Shown here in pieces: positions 19,003 to 27,227 of a DNA stretch of 64,000 bases (position 1 is its first letter; each line of letters opens with the position of its first letter). The notes below the pieces were generated by a model, which worked only from the letters and a program-made list of their open reading frames with translations, was not told the origin of the DNA and did no database searches. Source of the stretch: Sphingomonas flavescens (GTDB lineage Bacteria > Pseudomonadota > Alphaproteobacteria > Sphingomonadales > Sphingomonadaceae). Both the position numbers and the translations under genes were made by a program. The DNA lies in NCBI RefSeq assembly GCF_030866745.1, contig NZ_CP133016.1, forward strand, positions 248,001-312,000, read 5' to 3'.

Positions 19003-19629
19003 GGCGATCGCGATCCGGTCGACGAGCTGACGCGCGACCTCATCCTTCGCGCCTTCGGGCCAATCCTCGACGCCTGCTTCAGTCACGAGATGCACGCGGT
19101 TGCGGTGACCCCCCATGACGTCGCCGGACACGTCGTTGGCGACGATCCAGTCGGCGTTCTTCTTGAGGCGCTTGGCGATCGCCTGTTCGACGACGTTGTC
19201 GGTCTCCGCTGCGAAGCCGATGAGCAGGCGTGGCCGCTGGTCGCTCGCGCCCAGCTCGGCAAGGATGTCGCGGGTGGGTACGAAGTGAAGCCGCGGAGGT
19301 CCGTCGCCTTTCTTGAGCTTGCTCGCTGACGCCTCGACCCGCCAATCCGCGACAGCCGCCACGAGGATCGCAGCGTCGGCAGGGAGCGCTTTGAAGACAG
19401 CGTCAGCCATCTGGCCCGCCGTTTCGACATCAATGCGCGTCACGCCGGCAGGAGTATCGAGGTGCACCGGTCCGGCTACCAAGGTCACGCGCGCGCCTGC
19501 TTCAGCGGCGGCTTGCGCGATCGCGAAGCCCTGTCGTCCCGACGACCGGTTGGCGATCACGCGGACCGGATCGATCGGCTCGTGCGTCGGTCCCGCCGTA
19601 ACGAGGATGTGCTTGCCGGCGAGGCTCAC
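18994..19629 (-). CDS. coaB: Phosphopantothenate-cysteine ligase, stand-alone
   Basis: Joins 4'-phosphopantothenate and cysteine in coenzyme A synthesis. A 211-residue protein with HILVTAGPTHEPIDPVRVI, ANRSSGRQGFAIA, AAVADWRVEASASKLKK (the catalytic-lysine region) and the conserved IVANDVSG. In most bacteria this is the C-terminal half of a fused CoaBC (Dfp). Here it has its own GTG start at 19629, overlapping the coaC stop by 4 bases (GTGA). The arrangement implies translational coupling, or less likely a recent or artefactual frameshift in a fused gene. Confidence 0.9.
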   Translation of the reverse strand: MSLAGKHILVTAGPTHEPIDPVRVIANRSSGRQGFAIAQAAAEAGARVTLVAGPVHLDTPAGVTRIDVETAGQMADAVFKALPADAAILVAAVADWRVEASASKLKKGDGPPRLHFVPTRDILAELGASDQRPRLLIGFAAETDNVVEQAIAKRLKKNADWIVANDVSGDVMGGHRNRVHLVTEAGVEDWPEGAKDEVARQLVDRIAIALG

Positions 19630-20159
19630 TTAAGCAGGTGGGCCAGCTGGTCCACGATGTCCCGCGGTTCCGGCAGGCGACCGGGCCCAAATTCGCCGCA
19701 AGCCATGTCGCCTTCAGCCGGGTCGATGACGCGGACGCCGTCGGCCTTGAGCTGCGCGACATTTCGCTGGGTCGCGGCATGCTGCCACATGCGGACGTTC
19801 ATCGCCGGCGCCGCGACGACGGGCTTGTCAGTGGCGAGGAGCAGGGTGGTCGCCAGATCGTCCGCGATGCCCGCCGCCATCTTCGCCAGCATGTCGGCAG
19901 TGGCCGGGCAGACAAGAATGAAGTCCGCCGAGCGGCTGAGTTGGATATGGCCGATCTCGACCTCGTCCTTCAGCTCCCACAGCGAGGTGTGCACCTGGCT
20001 TTCGGCAAGCGTCCCCAAGCTCATTGCCGTGACGAAATGCTCGCCGCCATTGGTCAGGACCGGCGTAACCTGGTGTCCGGCCTTCTTGAGCAGGCGCACC
20101 AGCTCCAGCGACTTGTAGGCCGCGATGCCGCCGCCAACGATGAGAAGAACCCGCGCCAT
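19626..20159 (-). CDS. coaC: Phosphopantothenoylcysteine decarboxylase, stand-alone
   Basis: FMN enzyme that decarboxylates phosphopantothenoylcysteine to 4'-phosphopantetheine. The 177 residues carry GGGIAAYKSLELVRLL, the catalytic His71 (IGHIQLSRSADF), the substrate-clamp PAMNVRMW and Cys154 in MACGEFGPGRLPEP, all standard for CoaC. The fused CoaBC continues from this point into the ligase; here the frame ends at HLLK-stop and the ligase restarts in another frame. Together the pair covers both reactions. Confidence 0.9.
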   Translation of the reverse strand: MARVLLIVGGGIAAYKSLELVRLLKKAGHQVTPVLTNGGEHFVTAMSLGTLAESQVHTSLWELKDEVEIGHIQLSRSADFILVCPATADMLAKMAAGIADDLATTLLLATDKPVVAAPAMNVRMWQHAATQRNVAQLKADGVRVIDPAEGDMACGEFGPGRLPEPRDIVDQLAHLLK

Positions 20160-20191
20160 GGTGGGGAATTAGGCTCGCCGCCGCCCTTTGC

Positions 20192-21856
20192 CTAGTTGCC
20201 CGCTGCGGGCAGTTCGTCCTCGATGATGGCCGCGGGGACAATGCCCGACTCCCAGATGGTCGCGAAGGTCCTAGGCGCGGAGAAGGGCCTGCCCTCGACT
20301 TCGGCGCGGTGCGAGGCGAGCGCCAGCAGGCGATCGAGCGATGCCTTGCCGACGACGTAGCTGGGGCCGTAGCCGGGCTGGCGTAGGTAGAGCAGCTGCT
20401 CAAACCCGACGAGCCGGCTGCTGGCGTCCGACCACCCGCGCGGGGTCCAGCCGGCGTGGAACTTGCCGGCCTCGTCGAGGCCGATTTCGTTCGCCTGGAC
20501 GCGGAGCGACGCGAGCCCGCGGGCGGCGCGGTTGGCAAGCATCGCCCACACAAGTTCGCGGCCATGCGGCTCGTCGTCGTAAAGGCCCGCCTGCATCAGC
20601 ACCTCCTCCATCGCCGTCGCGAAGCCTTCCGAGCGCTCGACGTAGATGTTGAACAGCGGCGGAGTGTCGCGGATCGGGCTCGGGTGCGGCTCGTGGACAA
20701 GCCGCGCCAGCTCGATCCAGTGGAACTGGTGGCTGGACAGCGGCAGCGGATCGAGCGCGGTTACGTGGGTGAAGAAGTTGCGCTTGTCCGGCGGCGTGTA
20801 GTCGCCGAGCTGCCCGAACAGGGCAGAGTGATAGTAGGGCTTGTCGACGATGAAGCCGGCATCGACCAGCAGGCGGTAAATCCGCTCCTGCCGCGCCAGG
20901 GCCATGCGTTTGTAGGCGGCGGGATCACGGAGTTCGGGAATGGGCGGGGCCGCGCGGTTGCGCACTTCTTCGAGGCGTAGCGAAGCGAGTGAGCGGTCGA
21001 GCTCGCGTTGCAGCAGCACTTGCTGTTGATCGAAGTCGAGTGGGCTCAGCAGGACGTGCTTCAGGTACCAGTTATAATTGTCCTTTCCGACGCCGGACGG
21101 GCCGGCGCGTCGCGGCGCCTCGGCCTTGATCCAGGCGGCAAATTGTTCGGTCGCCGCGCGGGCCTGTGCGACGGCGGCGCGTAGCTGCGGCGACGCTCCG
21201 GCGAGGGAAATAGTCCGGCGGCCGCCCAAATCATTCAGCGTAAGATCGCCCGCCTGAAGCGCCGCCAGCGCTTCGGCCTGCTCGTTGAAGGCGCGATCGC
21301 CGTAAGCCCACAAGTCGTGCGCCTGGCTTCCGGCCAAGTTAATCTTTGCATCGGCCAGCAACGCGGGAACGGCGCTGAGCTGCTCGGTCAGCCTGGCGTC
21401 ATCCGCTTTCGACAGCGGCCATTTGTATTTCCACAGGTCGATGTTCGGCTCGGCGGACGGACCCTCGTGCGCGGGGACGTCGCTCATCTCGGCGAAGATC
21501 GTTTGGTAGAAGCCGGGATCGCGCGCCCATGGACGGAGCACGCGGAGGAAGAAGTCGAGCCCGTTCATTTCGGCTTCGACCAGGCGGTAATCGCCGCGCT
21601 GCGATGCCGACCAGCCTTTGGTATCGATCGCCGCCAGCCGCTGCTTGAAGCTGGCGAGCCCCCGCGCCTTCGCGGTCATGGCCGCCGAGCTGTAATCGGG
21701 CCGACCGCGAACCATCGTCGGGTGGTTGAACGCGCGCCAGTCGGCGAAGAGTTTTACCAGGCTCTGGTGATCGGAGGCTGAGGCTTGCACTGCCGCGGCT
21801 GAGGCAGGTGCTGACAGCGGCGCGGTCAATGCCAGCGCGAGCGCGAATTTGAGCAT
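20192..21856 (-). CDS. Exported DUF885-family protein
   Basis: A 554-residue protein with the signal peptide MLKFALALALTAPLSAPASA, so probably periplasmic. The all-helical body matches the DUF885 family, which is related to metallopeptidases that normally carry HExxPGH and EGWALY-like motifs. Here the corresponding segments read LVHEPHPSP and RSEGFATAMEEVLMQAGLYDD, so the first metal motif looks altered and peptidase activity is doubtful. It lies 32 bases upstream of coaC on the same strand. The true substrate or function is unknown. Confidence 0.75.
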   Translation of the reverse strand: MLKFALALALTAPLSAPASAAAVQASASDHQSLVKLFADWRAFNHPTMVRGRPDYSSAAMTAKARGLASFKQRLAAIDTKGWSASQRGDYRLVEAEMNGLDFFLRVLRPWARDPGFYQTIFAEMSDVPAHEGPSAEPNIDLWKYKWPLSKADDARLTEQLSAVPALLADAKINLAGSQAHDLWAYGDRAFNEQAEALAALQAGDLTLNDLGGRRTISLAGASPQLRAAVAQARAATEQFAAWIKAEAPRRAGPSGVGKDNYNWYLKHVLLSPLDFDQQQVLLQRELDRSLASLRLEEVRNRAAPPIPELRDPAAYKRMALARQERIYRLLVDAGFIVDKPYYHSALFGQLGDYTPPDKRNFFTHVTALDPLPLSSHQFHWIELARLVHEPHPSPIRDTPPLFNIYVERSEGFATAMEEVLMQAGLYDDEPHGRELVWAMLANRAARGLASLRVQANEIGLDEAGKFHAGWTPRGWSDASSRLVGFEQLLYLRQPGYGPSYVVGKASLDRLLALASHRAEVEGRPFSAPRTFATIWESGIVPAAIIEDELPAAGN

Positions 21857-21901
21857 CGATGAGTCCCCCGACGTTGCGAGCGTCAGGCTATCTGAACGCG
21901 T

Positions 21902-23443
21902 CTATCGTGCAAGCAGGATTGCGGCGGCTGCTGCCGCCCCGGCCAGGCCCGCCAAGACCGCAGTCGTCAGATAGCCGAGCCCACGCGCAGGTCGAACGAT
22001 GGCGATGTCCGGCAGCGGCGGCGGCGGCGGTGCGGCGCCGCGCGGCGGGTAATATTCGTCGAGCCGGTCGATGAGCTTGGGGAGTTTTTTCATCGCGCGG
22101 ACCAGGTCGATGATGCGGTCGGCGTAGTAAGCTTCCGGACCGAGTTCCGAGCGCATCCACTCGCGGAGGAACGGTTCGGCGGTCTCCCACATGTTGATGT
22201 CGGGATCGAGCGCGGTGGCCACGCCTTCATTCATCACCATCGACTTCTGTAGCAGCAGCAAGTGGGGCTGCGTTGGCATGTCGAAATCGCGGGTGATCGA
22301 GAACAGGCTTTCGAGCATGCGCCCGACCGAGATGTCCTTGACCGGCAGGCCGCGGATCGGCTCGCCCGCGGCGCGCAGGGCGGTGGCGAACTCCTGCACA
22401 TTGTGATGGCCGGGGACGTATTGCGCCTCGAAGTGGATTTCCGCGACGCGGCGGTAATTGCCGGTGATCAGCCCATAGAGGATCTCAGCCAGCCACATGC
22501 GCGCTCGCCGGTCGACGCGGCCCATGATGCCGAAGTCGATCGCTGCAATGCGGCCGTCCTTCAGGGCGAACAGATTGCCGTGGTGGAGGTCGGCGTGGAA
22601 GAAACCGTCGACGACCGCTTGGCGCAGGAAGGCGCGAACGAGCGTGCCGGCGAGGGCGTGGCAGTCCTGACCCTCGGCGATCAGCGCCTCGCGGTCGTTG
22701 AGCTTGATGCCGTCGAGCCATTCGAGCGTGAGGACGCGGCGCGCGGTGCGGCGCCAGTCGATCTCGGGCACGTAATAGCCGGGCTCGGCGACCATGTTCT
22801 CGCGAAGCTCGGAGGCTGAGGCGGCCTCGCGCTGGAGATCGAGCTCGCGCGCGGTCCATTGCTTGAACTGCGCGACCACCAGGCGGGGACGAAGGCGCTG
22901 CAGCTCGCCGCCGTAGCGTTCGGCGTGTGCGGCCGCCCATTCGTAGGTCTCGATGGCCTTGGTCAAATCCTCTTCGATGCCCGGGCGCAGCACCTTCACC
23001 GCCACGTCGCGGCCGTCGGTGGTGACGGCGCGGTGAACCTGCGCGATCGAGGCGGCGCCCACCGGCGTCTCGTCGAAACTTGAGTAAAGCGTTTCCAGCG
23101 GCGCGCCGAAGGAGGCTTCGATCGTCTTCTTGATGAGCGCGAACGGGGCCGGTGGCAGGTCGTCCTGCAATTGCGACAGGTTTTCGGCGGCCTTCTCGCC
23201 GACGAGATCGGGCCGGGTCGAGAGCGCCTGGCCCAATTTGATGGCTGCCGGGCCGATCGCGGTCAGCGCGGCCGCATATTGCGGCACTGCCGGGCCCCGC
23301 GCGCCAAACCGTGCGATGCGCACCAAGCGGCGAACAGGCCGCGGCGTCATTGGATCCGCCTCTATCCCGCGCAGCGCGCCGTGGCGGGCCAGCGTCCGGC
23401 CCCACTTCAACAAACGCCACAGATGGGTGACGGAAGCGGTCAA
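21902..23443 (-). CDS. ubiB: UbiB/ABC1-family atypical kinase, ubiquinone biosynthesis
   Basis: A 513-residue UbiB (AarF) protein required for ubiquinone synthesis; it has a protein-kinase-like fold with ATPase activity and works at the membrane. Family marks are the KxGQ segment AAIKLGQALSTRPDLVGE, the Ala-rich loop PVGAASIAQVHRA, VAVKVLRPGIEED, HADLHHGNLF and IDFGIMG. The C-terminal Ala/Leu-rich stretches form transmembrane helices. The gene follows ubiE with a 4-base overlap (23440-23443), a common ubiE-ubiB pairing. Confidence 0.95.
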   Translation of the reverse strand: MTASVTHLWRLLKWGRTLARHGALRGIEADPMTPRPVRRLVRIARFGARGPAVPQYAAALTAIGPAAIKLGQALSTRPDLVGEKAAENLSQLQDDLPPAPFALIKKTIEASFGAPLETLYSSFDETPVGAASIAQVHRAVTTDGRDVAVKVLRPGIEEDLTKAIETYEWAAAHAERYGGELQRLRPRLVVAQFKQWTARELDLQREAASASELRENMVAEPGYYVPEIDWRRTARRVLTLEWLDGIKLNDREALIAEGQDCHALAGTLVRAFLRQAVVDGFFHADLHHGNLFALKDGRIAAIDFGIMGRVDRRARMWLAEILYGLITGNYRRVAEIHFEAQYVPGHHNVQEFATALRAAGEPIRGLPVKDISVGRMLESLFSITRDFDMPTQPHLLLLQKSMVMNEGVATALDPDINMWETAEPFLREWMRSELGPEAYYADRIIDLVRAMKKLPKLIDRLDEYYPPRGAAPPPPPLPDIAIVRPARGLGYLTTAVLAGLAGAAAAAAILLAR

Positions 23444-24186
23444 ATCTTCCAGCCCGAATGGATGGTGACGAGGCCGCCGAGCATCGGCTCGGCGCTGGCG
23501 CGAACGAAGCCGGCTTCGGCGATCATCGCCTTGAACGCATTCGGCTTGGGAAAGCGGCGGATGCTTTCGACGAGATAGCGGTAGCTGTCCTCGTCATTGG
23601 TTACGAGCTTGCCGACCTTGGGAATGACGGCGGACGAATATGCGTCGTACAGGTTCGAAAAACCCGGCCAGTCGCTCGACGAGAACTCCATGCAGAAAAA
23701 ACGGCCGCCGCGCTTGAGCACGCGGCGTGCTTCGCGAAGCGCCACAGGAATGTCGGTTACGTTCCGGATGCCGAAGACGATGGTGTAGGCGTCGAAGCTG
23801 TTGTCGGCGAAAGTCAGCCGCTCGGCATTCTCGACCTGCCATGTAAGGCCATCGAGCGCTTTTGCATCGGCGCGCTTCTGGCCTTCGCCGAGCATGTCGG
23901 CGTTGATGTCGGACACGGTCACTTGGGCGCCGCGGCGCGCCATGCGGAACGCAATGTCGCCGGTGCCGCCGGCCATGTCGAGGATGCGCTCGCCCGCGCG
24001 CGGCTTCACGCGGTTGACGAAGCGGTCCTTCCACAGGCGGTGCATGCCGCCGGACATCAGGTCGTTCATCAGGTCGTAGCGCCGCGCGACCGAGCTGAAG
24101 ACCTGGCCGACGCGGCGCGTCTTCTCCTCGGGGCTGACCAGCTCGTCACCGAAATTGACAGGGGCGGAGTTAACGGGGTCGTTCAT
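23440..24186 (-). CDS. ubiE: Ubiquinone/menaquinone C-methyltransferase
   Basis: SAM-dependent C-methylation of the quinone ring. The 248-residue length fits. Signatures include YDLMNDLMSGGMHRLWKD, ILDMAGGTGDIAFRMA (SAM loop), NAERLTFADNSFDAYTIVFG and RFFCMEFSS. In this lineage the product is likely ubiquinone, so demethyl-benzoquinol methylation is the probable physiological step. It overlaps ubiB and is divergent from mutM; the 52-base gap must hold both start regions. Confidence 0.97.
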   Translation of the reverse strand: MNDPVNSAPVNFGDELVSPEEKTRRVGQVFSSVARRYDLMNDLMSGGMHRLWKDRFVNRVKPRAGERILDMAGGTGDIAFRMARRGAQVTVSDINADMLGEGQKRADAKALDGLTWQVENAERLTFADNSFDAYTIVFGIRNVTDIPVALREARRVLKRGGRFFCMEFSSSDWPGFSNLYDAYSSAVIPKVGKLVTNDEDSYRYLVESIRRFPKPNAFKAMIAEAGFVRASAEPMLGGLVTIHSGWKI

Positions 24187-24238
24187 GGGGACGCGGCTCT
24201 AGCGGGGTTGCCGACGCTCCGCCATACGGTCGCACGTC

Positions 24239-25045
24239 ATGCCTGAACTTCCGGAAGTCGAGACGACCGTTCGCGGCCTTGAGCACGTGCTGAAGGGCCG
24301 GCGGATCGCGCGCGTCGAGGCGCGGCGAGCGGACCTGAGGAGATCGTTTCCGCAGGATCTCGGACAACGTCTGACGGGTGCGCGGATCACAAGCCTTGGG
24401 CGGCGCGCCAAATATGGGCTGATCAACACCGATCGCGGCGACACGATGATTTTCCACCTCGGCATGTCCGGGAGCTGGCGGATCGACCATGCGGAGTTGG
24501 GCAAGCACGATCATCTATTACTCGAGACCGACGACGGACGGCGGCTCGCACTGAACGATCCGCGGCGGTTCGGGTCGGTGGACCTGGTTCCGACGGACGA
24601 ACTCAACGAATGGCCGGCGTTCGCTGCACTGGGGCCCGAGCCGCTGACAATCACTCCCGAGGAATTGCGGCGGCGGCTCAGCGAGCGGAGCGCAGCGATC
24701 AAGCTGTTGTTGCTCGATCAAAGCATCATTGCCGGCCTCGGCAATATCTACGTCTGCGAAGCATTGTACCGCGCAGGCATCAATCCCAAACGTCCGGGTG
24801 GTTCGATTTCGCCCGCGCGGCTGCGCAAGCTGGTGCCGGCGATCCATGCCGTGCTGGAAGAAGCCATCGCCGCAGGCGGCTCGACCCTGCGCGATTTCGC
24901 AAGCCCGACTGGCGAGCTTGGTTATTTCTCGAAAAGCTTCTCCGTTTACGACCGAGAGGGTAAGCCTTGCGCGTGCGGCGGGACGGTCAAGCGAATCGTC
25001 CAGGGCGGCCGCTCCACCTTTTACTGCCCGCGCTGCCAGCACTGA
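24239..25045 (+). CDS. mutM: Formamidopyrimidine-DNA glycosylase
   Basis: Excises 8-oxoguanine and ring-opened purines and cleaves the abasic strand. The N-terminus MPELPEVETTVRGLE carries the Pro2 nucleophile and Glu3; Lys58 is in GRRAKYGL. The helix-two-turn-helix includes LLDQSIIAGLGNIYVCEALY. The C-terminal zinc finger reads PCACGG...YCPRCQH, with C-x-C in its first knuckle instead of the textbook C-x2-C, one residue shorter. The length is 268 residues. Confidence 0.97.
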   Translation: MPELPEVETTVRGLEHVLKGRRIARVEARRADLRRSFPQDLGQRLTGARITSLGRRAKYGLINTDRGDTMIFHLGMSGSWRIDHAELGKHDHLLLETDDGRRLALNDPRRFGSVDLVPTDELNEWPAFAALGPEPLTITPEELRRRLSERSAAIKLLLLDQSIIAGLGNIYVCEALYRAGINPKRPGGSISPARLRKLVPAIHAVLEEAIAAGGSTLRDFASPTGELGYFSKSFSVYDREGKPCACGGTVKRIVQGGRSTFYCPRCQH

Positions 25046-25142
25046 CGACCGCCGTTGACCTCGTGCACCCTTTTGAGTAGGGGACGCCCACTTCGGTGCG
25101 AGCCTTGGGGCCGCGCCGTTTTCATTTAGACCGAGGAAGACA

Positions 25143-25406
25143 ATGGCGAATACGCCGCAGGCCAAGAAGCGCATCCGTCGCAACGCGACGCGCCAGACGA
25201 TCAACCACGCACGTGTCAGCCGCATCCGGACCTTTATCAAGGCCGTCGAGGCGGCTATTGCCTCGGGCAAGCAGGCGGACGCCGCCGATGCCCTCAAGAA
25301 GGTTCAGCCGGAGATTGCTCGCGGCGTGGCTCGCGGAGTTATCCACAAGAACACGGCCGCGCGGAAGTTTTCCCGCCTTTCCAAGCGGGTTGCCTCGCTC
25401 GGCTAA
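25143..25406 (+). CDS. rpsT: 30S ribosomal protein S20
   Basis: An 87-residue basic 16S rRNA-binding protein ([18 protein letters not shown]...[19 protein letters not shown]). It is preceded by a GAGGAAGA-type ribosome site. Its codons for VIHK contain a perfect DnaA box, TTATCCACA, at 25339-25347. It sits between mutM and dnaA and is followed by a strong GAAA-loop hairpin. Confidence 0.98.
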   Translation: MANTPQAKKRIRRNATRQTINHARVSRIRTFIKAVEAAIASGKQADAADALKKVQPEIARGVARGVIHKNTAARKFSRLSKRVASLG

Positions 25407-25430
25407 AAACCCGTCCTAAATGGGCTTGAA

Positions 25431-25458
25431 ACGGGCCGTCGGGAAACCGGCGGCCCGT
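25431..25458 (+). terminator. Terminator hairpin after rpsT
   Basis: ACGGGCCG (25431-25438) pairs with CGGCCCGT (25451-25458). The inner T-CGG-GAAA-CCG-G segment extends the helix to about 12 bp, closed by a GAAA tetraloop, 25 bases after the rpsT stop. There is only a short T-poor tail, so it is either a terminator of modest strength or a transcript-stabilising stem. Confidence 0.7.
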
Positions 25459-25775
25459 CTCGATTCTGGACTTGGGAAAAACGTAGCAATTTCCGCGATT
25501 CGCGCGGAGGAGGTCCGAGCGGCGATAATTGCTATTGGCGGATTTTAGCCAATTTTTGAAGTTTTGGCCGAAATCCAGTGTCAAGGCTGATTATTTCATT
25601 TCTATGAAAAACGGCACTTGCATGCCGCGTCCGACAATCTCAAAAAGGTCTTTCCGGGCGCGAATCCGCGCTGGGGGCAAGAGAGAAGGAAATTCACCGG
25701 CGCGCGACTCGGGTCGCGGGCAGCGGAGAAGGCTTGTCTCTTGTTGGGGGCAGTTTGAGTTGGAGGCGCGGAGCA
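25459..25775 (+). promoter_or_regulatory. AT-richer non-coding leader/promoter region of dnaA
   Basis: About 317 bases without a convincing gene. The part at 25520-25625 is clearly AT-richer than the flanks (GATTTTAGCCAATTTTTGAAG, ATTATTTCATTTCTATGAAAAA). Two GANTC sites, of the kind methylated by CcrM in alphaproteobacteria, lie at 25462-25466 and 25497-25501. GGAGG at 25762-25766 is the ribosome site for dnaA. I saw no DnaA-box cluster, so this is read as the dnaA control region rather than a replication origin. Confidence 0.5.
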
Positions 25776-27167
25776 GTGCAAGCCGGAAGTGCGAACGCGA
25801 CAGCAGAGACGGTTGAACCGTCTGTGGCAGCGCCCATCGAGGCGGCCTGGGAGTCGATTCGCACCGGACTTCGCCGCGATCTCGGGACCCGCACGTTCGA
25901 TGGTTGGCTAAAGCCCGCGGAGCTTGGCCAGTTCGAGCCCGACAACGGCGCGCTCGACATCGTCATGCCGAGCCAGTTCATGGCGGACTGGGTGCGTTCG
26001 CACTTCGGCGAGCGCCTGACGCTCGCTTGGAAAACCGTCCTGCCAATCGTCCGCGAAGTGCGCGTCATTGCGGCGGCCGACGCGCCGCGGCCCGCGCCGC
26101 TCCTGATCCTCGAGCAGACTCCTCAGGCCGAGCGCGATCCCAATGCGCCGAACTTCGACCCGCGCTATCGGTTCGAGACGTTTGTCCTGGGTAAGGCCAA
26201 CGAAGTTGCGGCGACCGCCGCGCGGACCTTGGCGACTTCACCGACCGTCAGCTTCAATCCGCTATTCATTCATGGTGGCACCGGGCGCGGCAAGACCCAC
26301 CTGCTGCACGCGATCGGTCACGCTTTCCTGGTGCGCAACCGCAGCGCGCGCGTCGTGTCGATGTCGGCCGAGAAGTTCATGGTCGAGTTCATCCGCGCAC
26401 TTAAGGATAATGACACGATCGGGTTCAAGCAGCGGCTGCGGAGTGCCGACCTGCTGCTGATCGACGACGTCCAGTTTATTGCCGGCAAGGATTCGACGCA
26501 GGAAGAATTCTTCCACACGATGAACGAGATCATTACCGCCGGACGGCGACTGGTGATTACGTCGGACCGCGCGCCTCAGGACCTGGACGGCATTGCACCG
26601 CGGATCCTGTCGCGCCTGTCGTGGGGCCTCGTCGCGGATATCAATACCGCTGACTACGAACTGCGGTTCAACATCATCCTTGCCAAGCTCGAGGCACTTC
26701 CGGGCGTGGAGATGCCGCGCCCGGTGATAGATTTCCTCGCACGCCGCGTGACCAGTTCGATCCGCGAACTCGAAGGTGCGCTCAATCGCATCGGCGCGTA
26801 CGCGATGATGACGGGGCGGACGATCGATGTGGCTTTCGTCGAGGAGGTACTGGCGAACGTCCTTCGGGCCAATCAGCGTCGCATCTCCATCGACGAAATT
26901 CAGACGCAGGTTGCGGAGCATTACCGCATCCGCAAGGCGGAGATGACGTCGGCGCGACGCGCACGCGAGGTTGCGCGTCCGCGGCAGGTCGCGATGTACC
27001 TTTCAAAGCAACTGACGCCCAAGTCGCTGCCGGATATCGGACGGCGGTTCGGGGGCCGTGATCACACCACGGTCATCCACGCAGTTCGTCAGATCGAAAA
27101 GCTGCGCGCCAGCGATGCAGAGCTGGATGCGGATATTCGCCTGCTGACCCGTCAGCTCGAAGGCTGA
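25776..27167 (+). CDS. dnaA: Chromosomal replication initiator protein DnaA
   Basis: AAA+ protein that melts oriC and loads the helicase. GTG 25776 is preferred because GGAGG lies 9 bases upstream; a TTG at 25734 is in frame but lacks such a site. From there the protein has 463 residues: domain I (about 20-90), a short linker, AAA+ domain with Walker A GGTGRGKTHLLH (about 167-178), Walker B LLLIDDVQFI (about 226-235), and domain IV with GGRDHTTVIHA near 427-437. The linker domain II is short, as in other sphingomonads. Confidence 0.97.
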   Translation: MQAGSANATAETVEPSVAAPIEAAWESIRTGLRRDLGTRTFDGWLKPAELGQFEPDNGALDIVMPSQFMADWVRSHFGERLTLAWKTVLPIVREVRVIAAADAPRPAPLLILEQTPQAERDPNAPNFDPRYRFETFVLGKANEVAATAARTLATSPTVSFNPLFIHGGTGRGKTHLLHAIGHAFLVRNRSARVVSMSAEKFMVEFIRALKDNDTIGFKQRLRSADLLLIDDVQFIAGKDSTQEEFFHTMNEIITAGRRLVITSDRAPQDLDGIAPRILSRLSWGLVADINTADYELRFNIILAKLEALPGVEMPRPVIDFLARRVTSSIRELEGALNRIGAYAMMTGRTIDVAFVEEVLANVLRANQRRISIDEIQTQVAEHYRIRKAEMTSARRAREVARPRQVAMYLSKQLTPKSLPDIGRRFGGRDHTTVIHAVRQIEKLRASDAELDADIRLLTRQLEG

Positions 27168-27178
27168 GCCAAAACAAA

Positions 27179-27206
27179 AGGCCCGCCGGATCGCTCCAGC
27201 GGGCCT
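27179..27206 (-). terminator. Bidirectional terminator between dnaA and the DUF4136 gene
   Basis: AGGCCCGC (27179-27186) / GCGGGCCT (27199-27206), 12-base loop. An A-rich tract (AAAACAAAA, 27171-27179) on its left gives a T run in minus-strand RNA, so it ends the lipoprotein gene best, and it can also stop dnaA transcripts. Confidence 0.72.
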
Positions 27207-27227
27207 GATGTCTGCAGATTGTCGAGA

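Noticed and set aside
25407..25775. Possible chromosomal origin next to dnaA
   Set aside because: Only one perfect DnaA box (inside rpsT) and no cluster of boxes; in alphaproteobacteria the origin is often away from dnaA.
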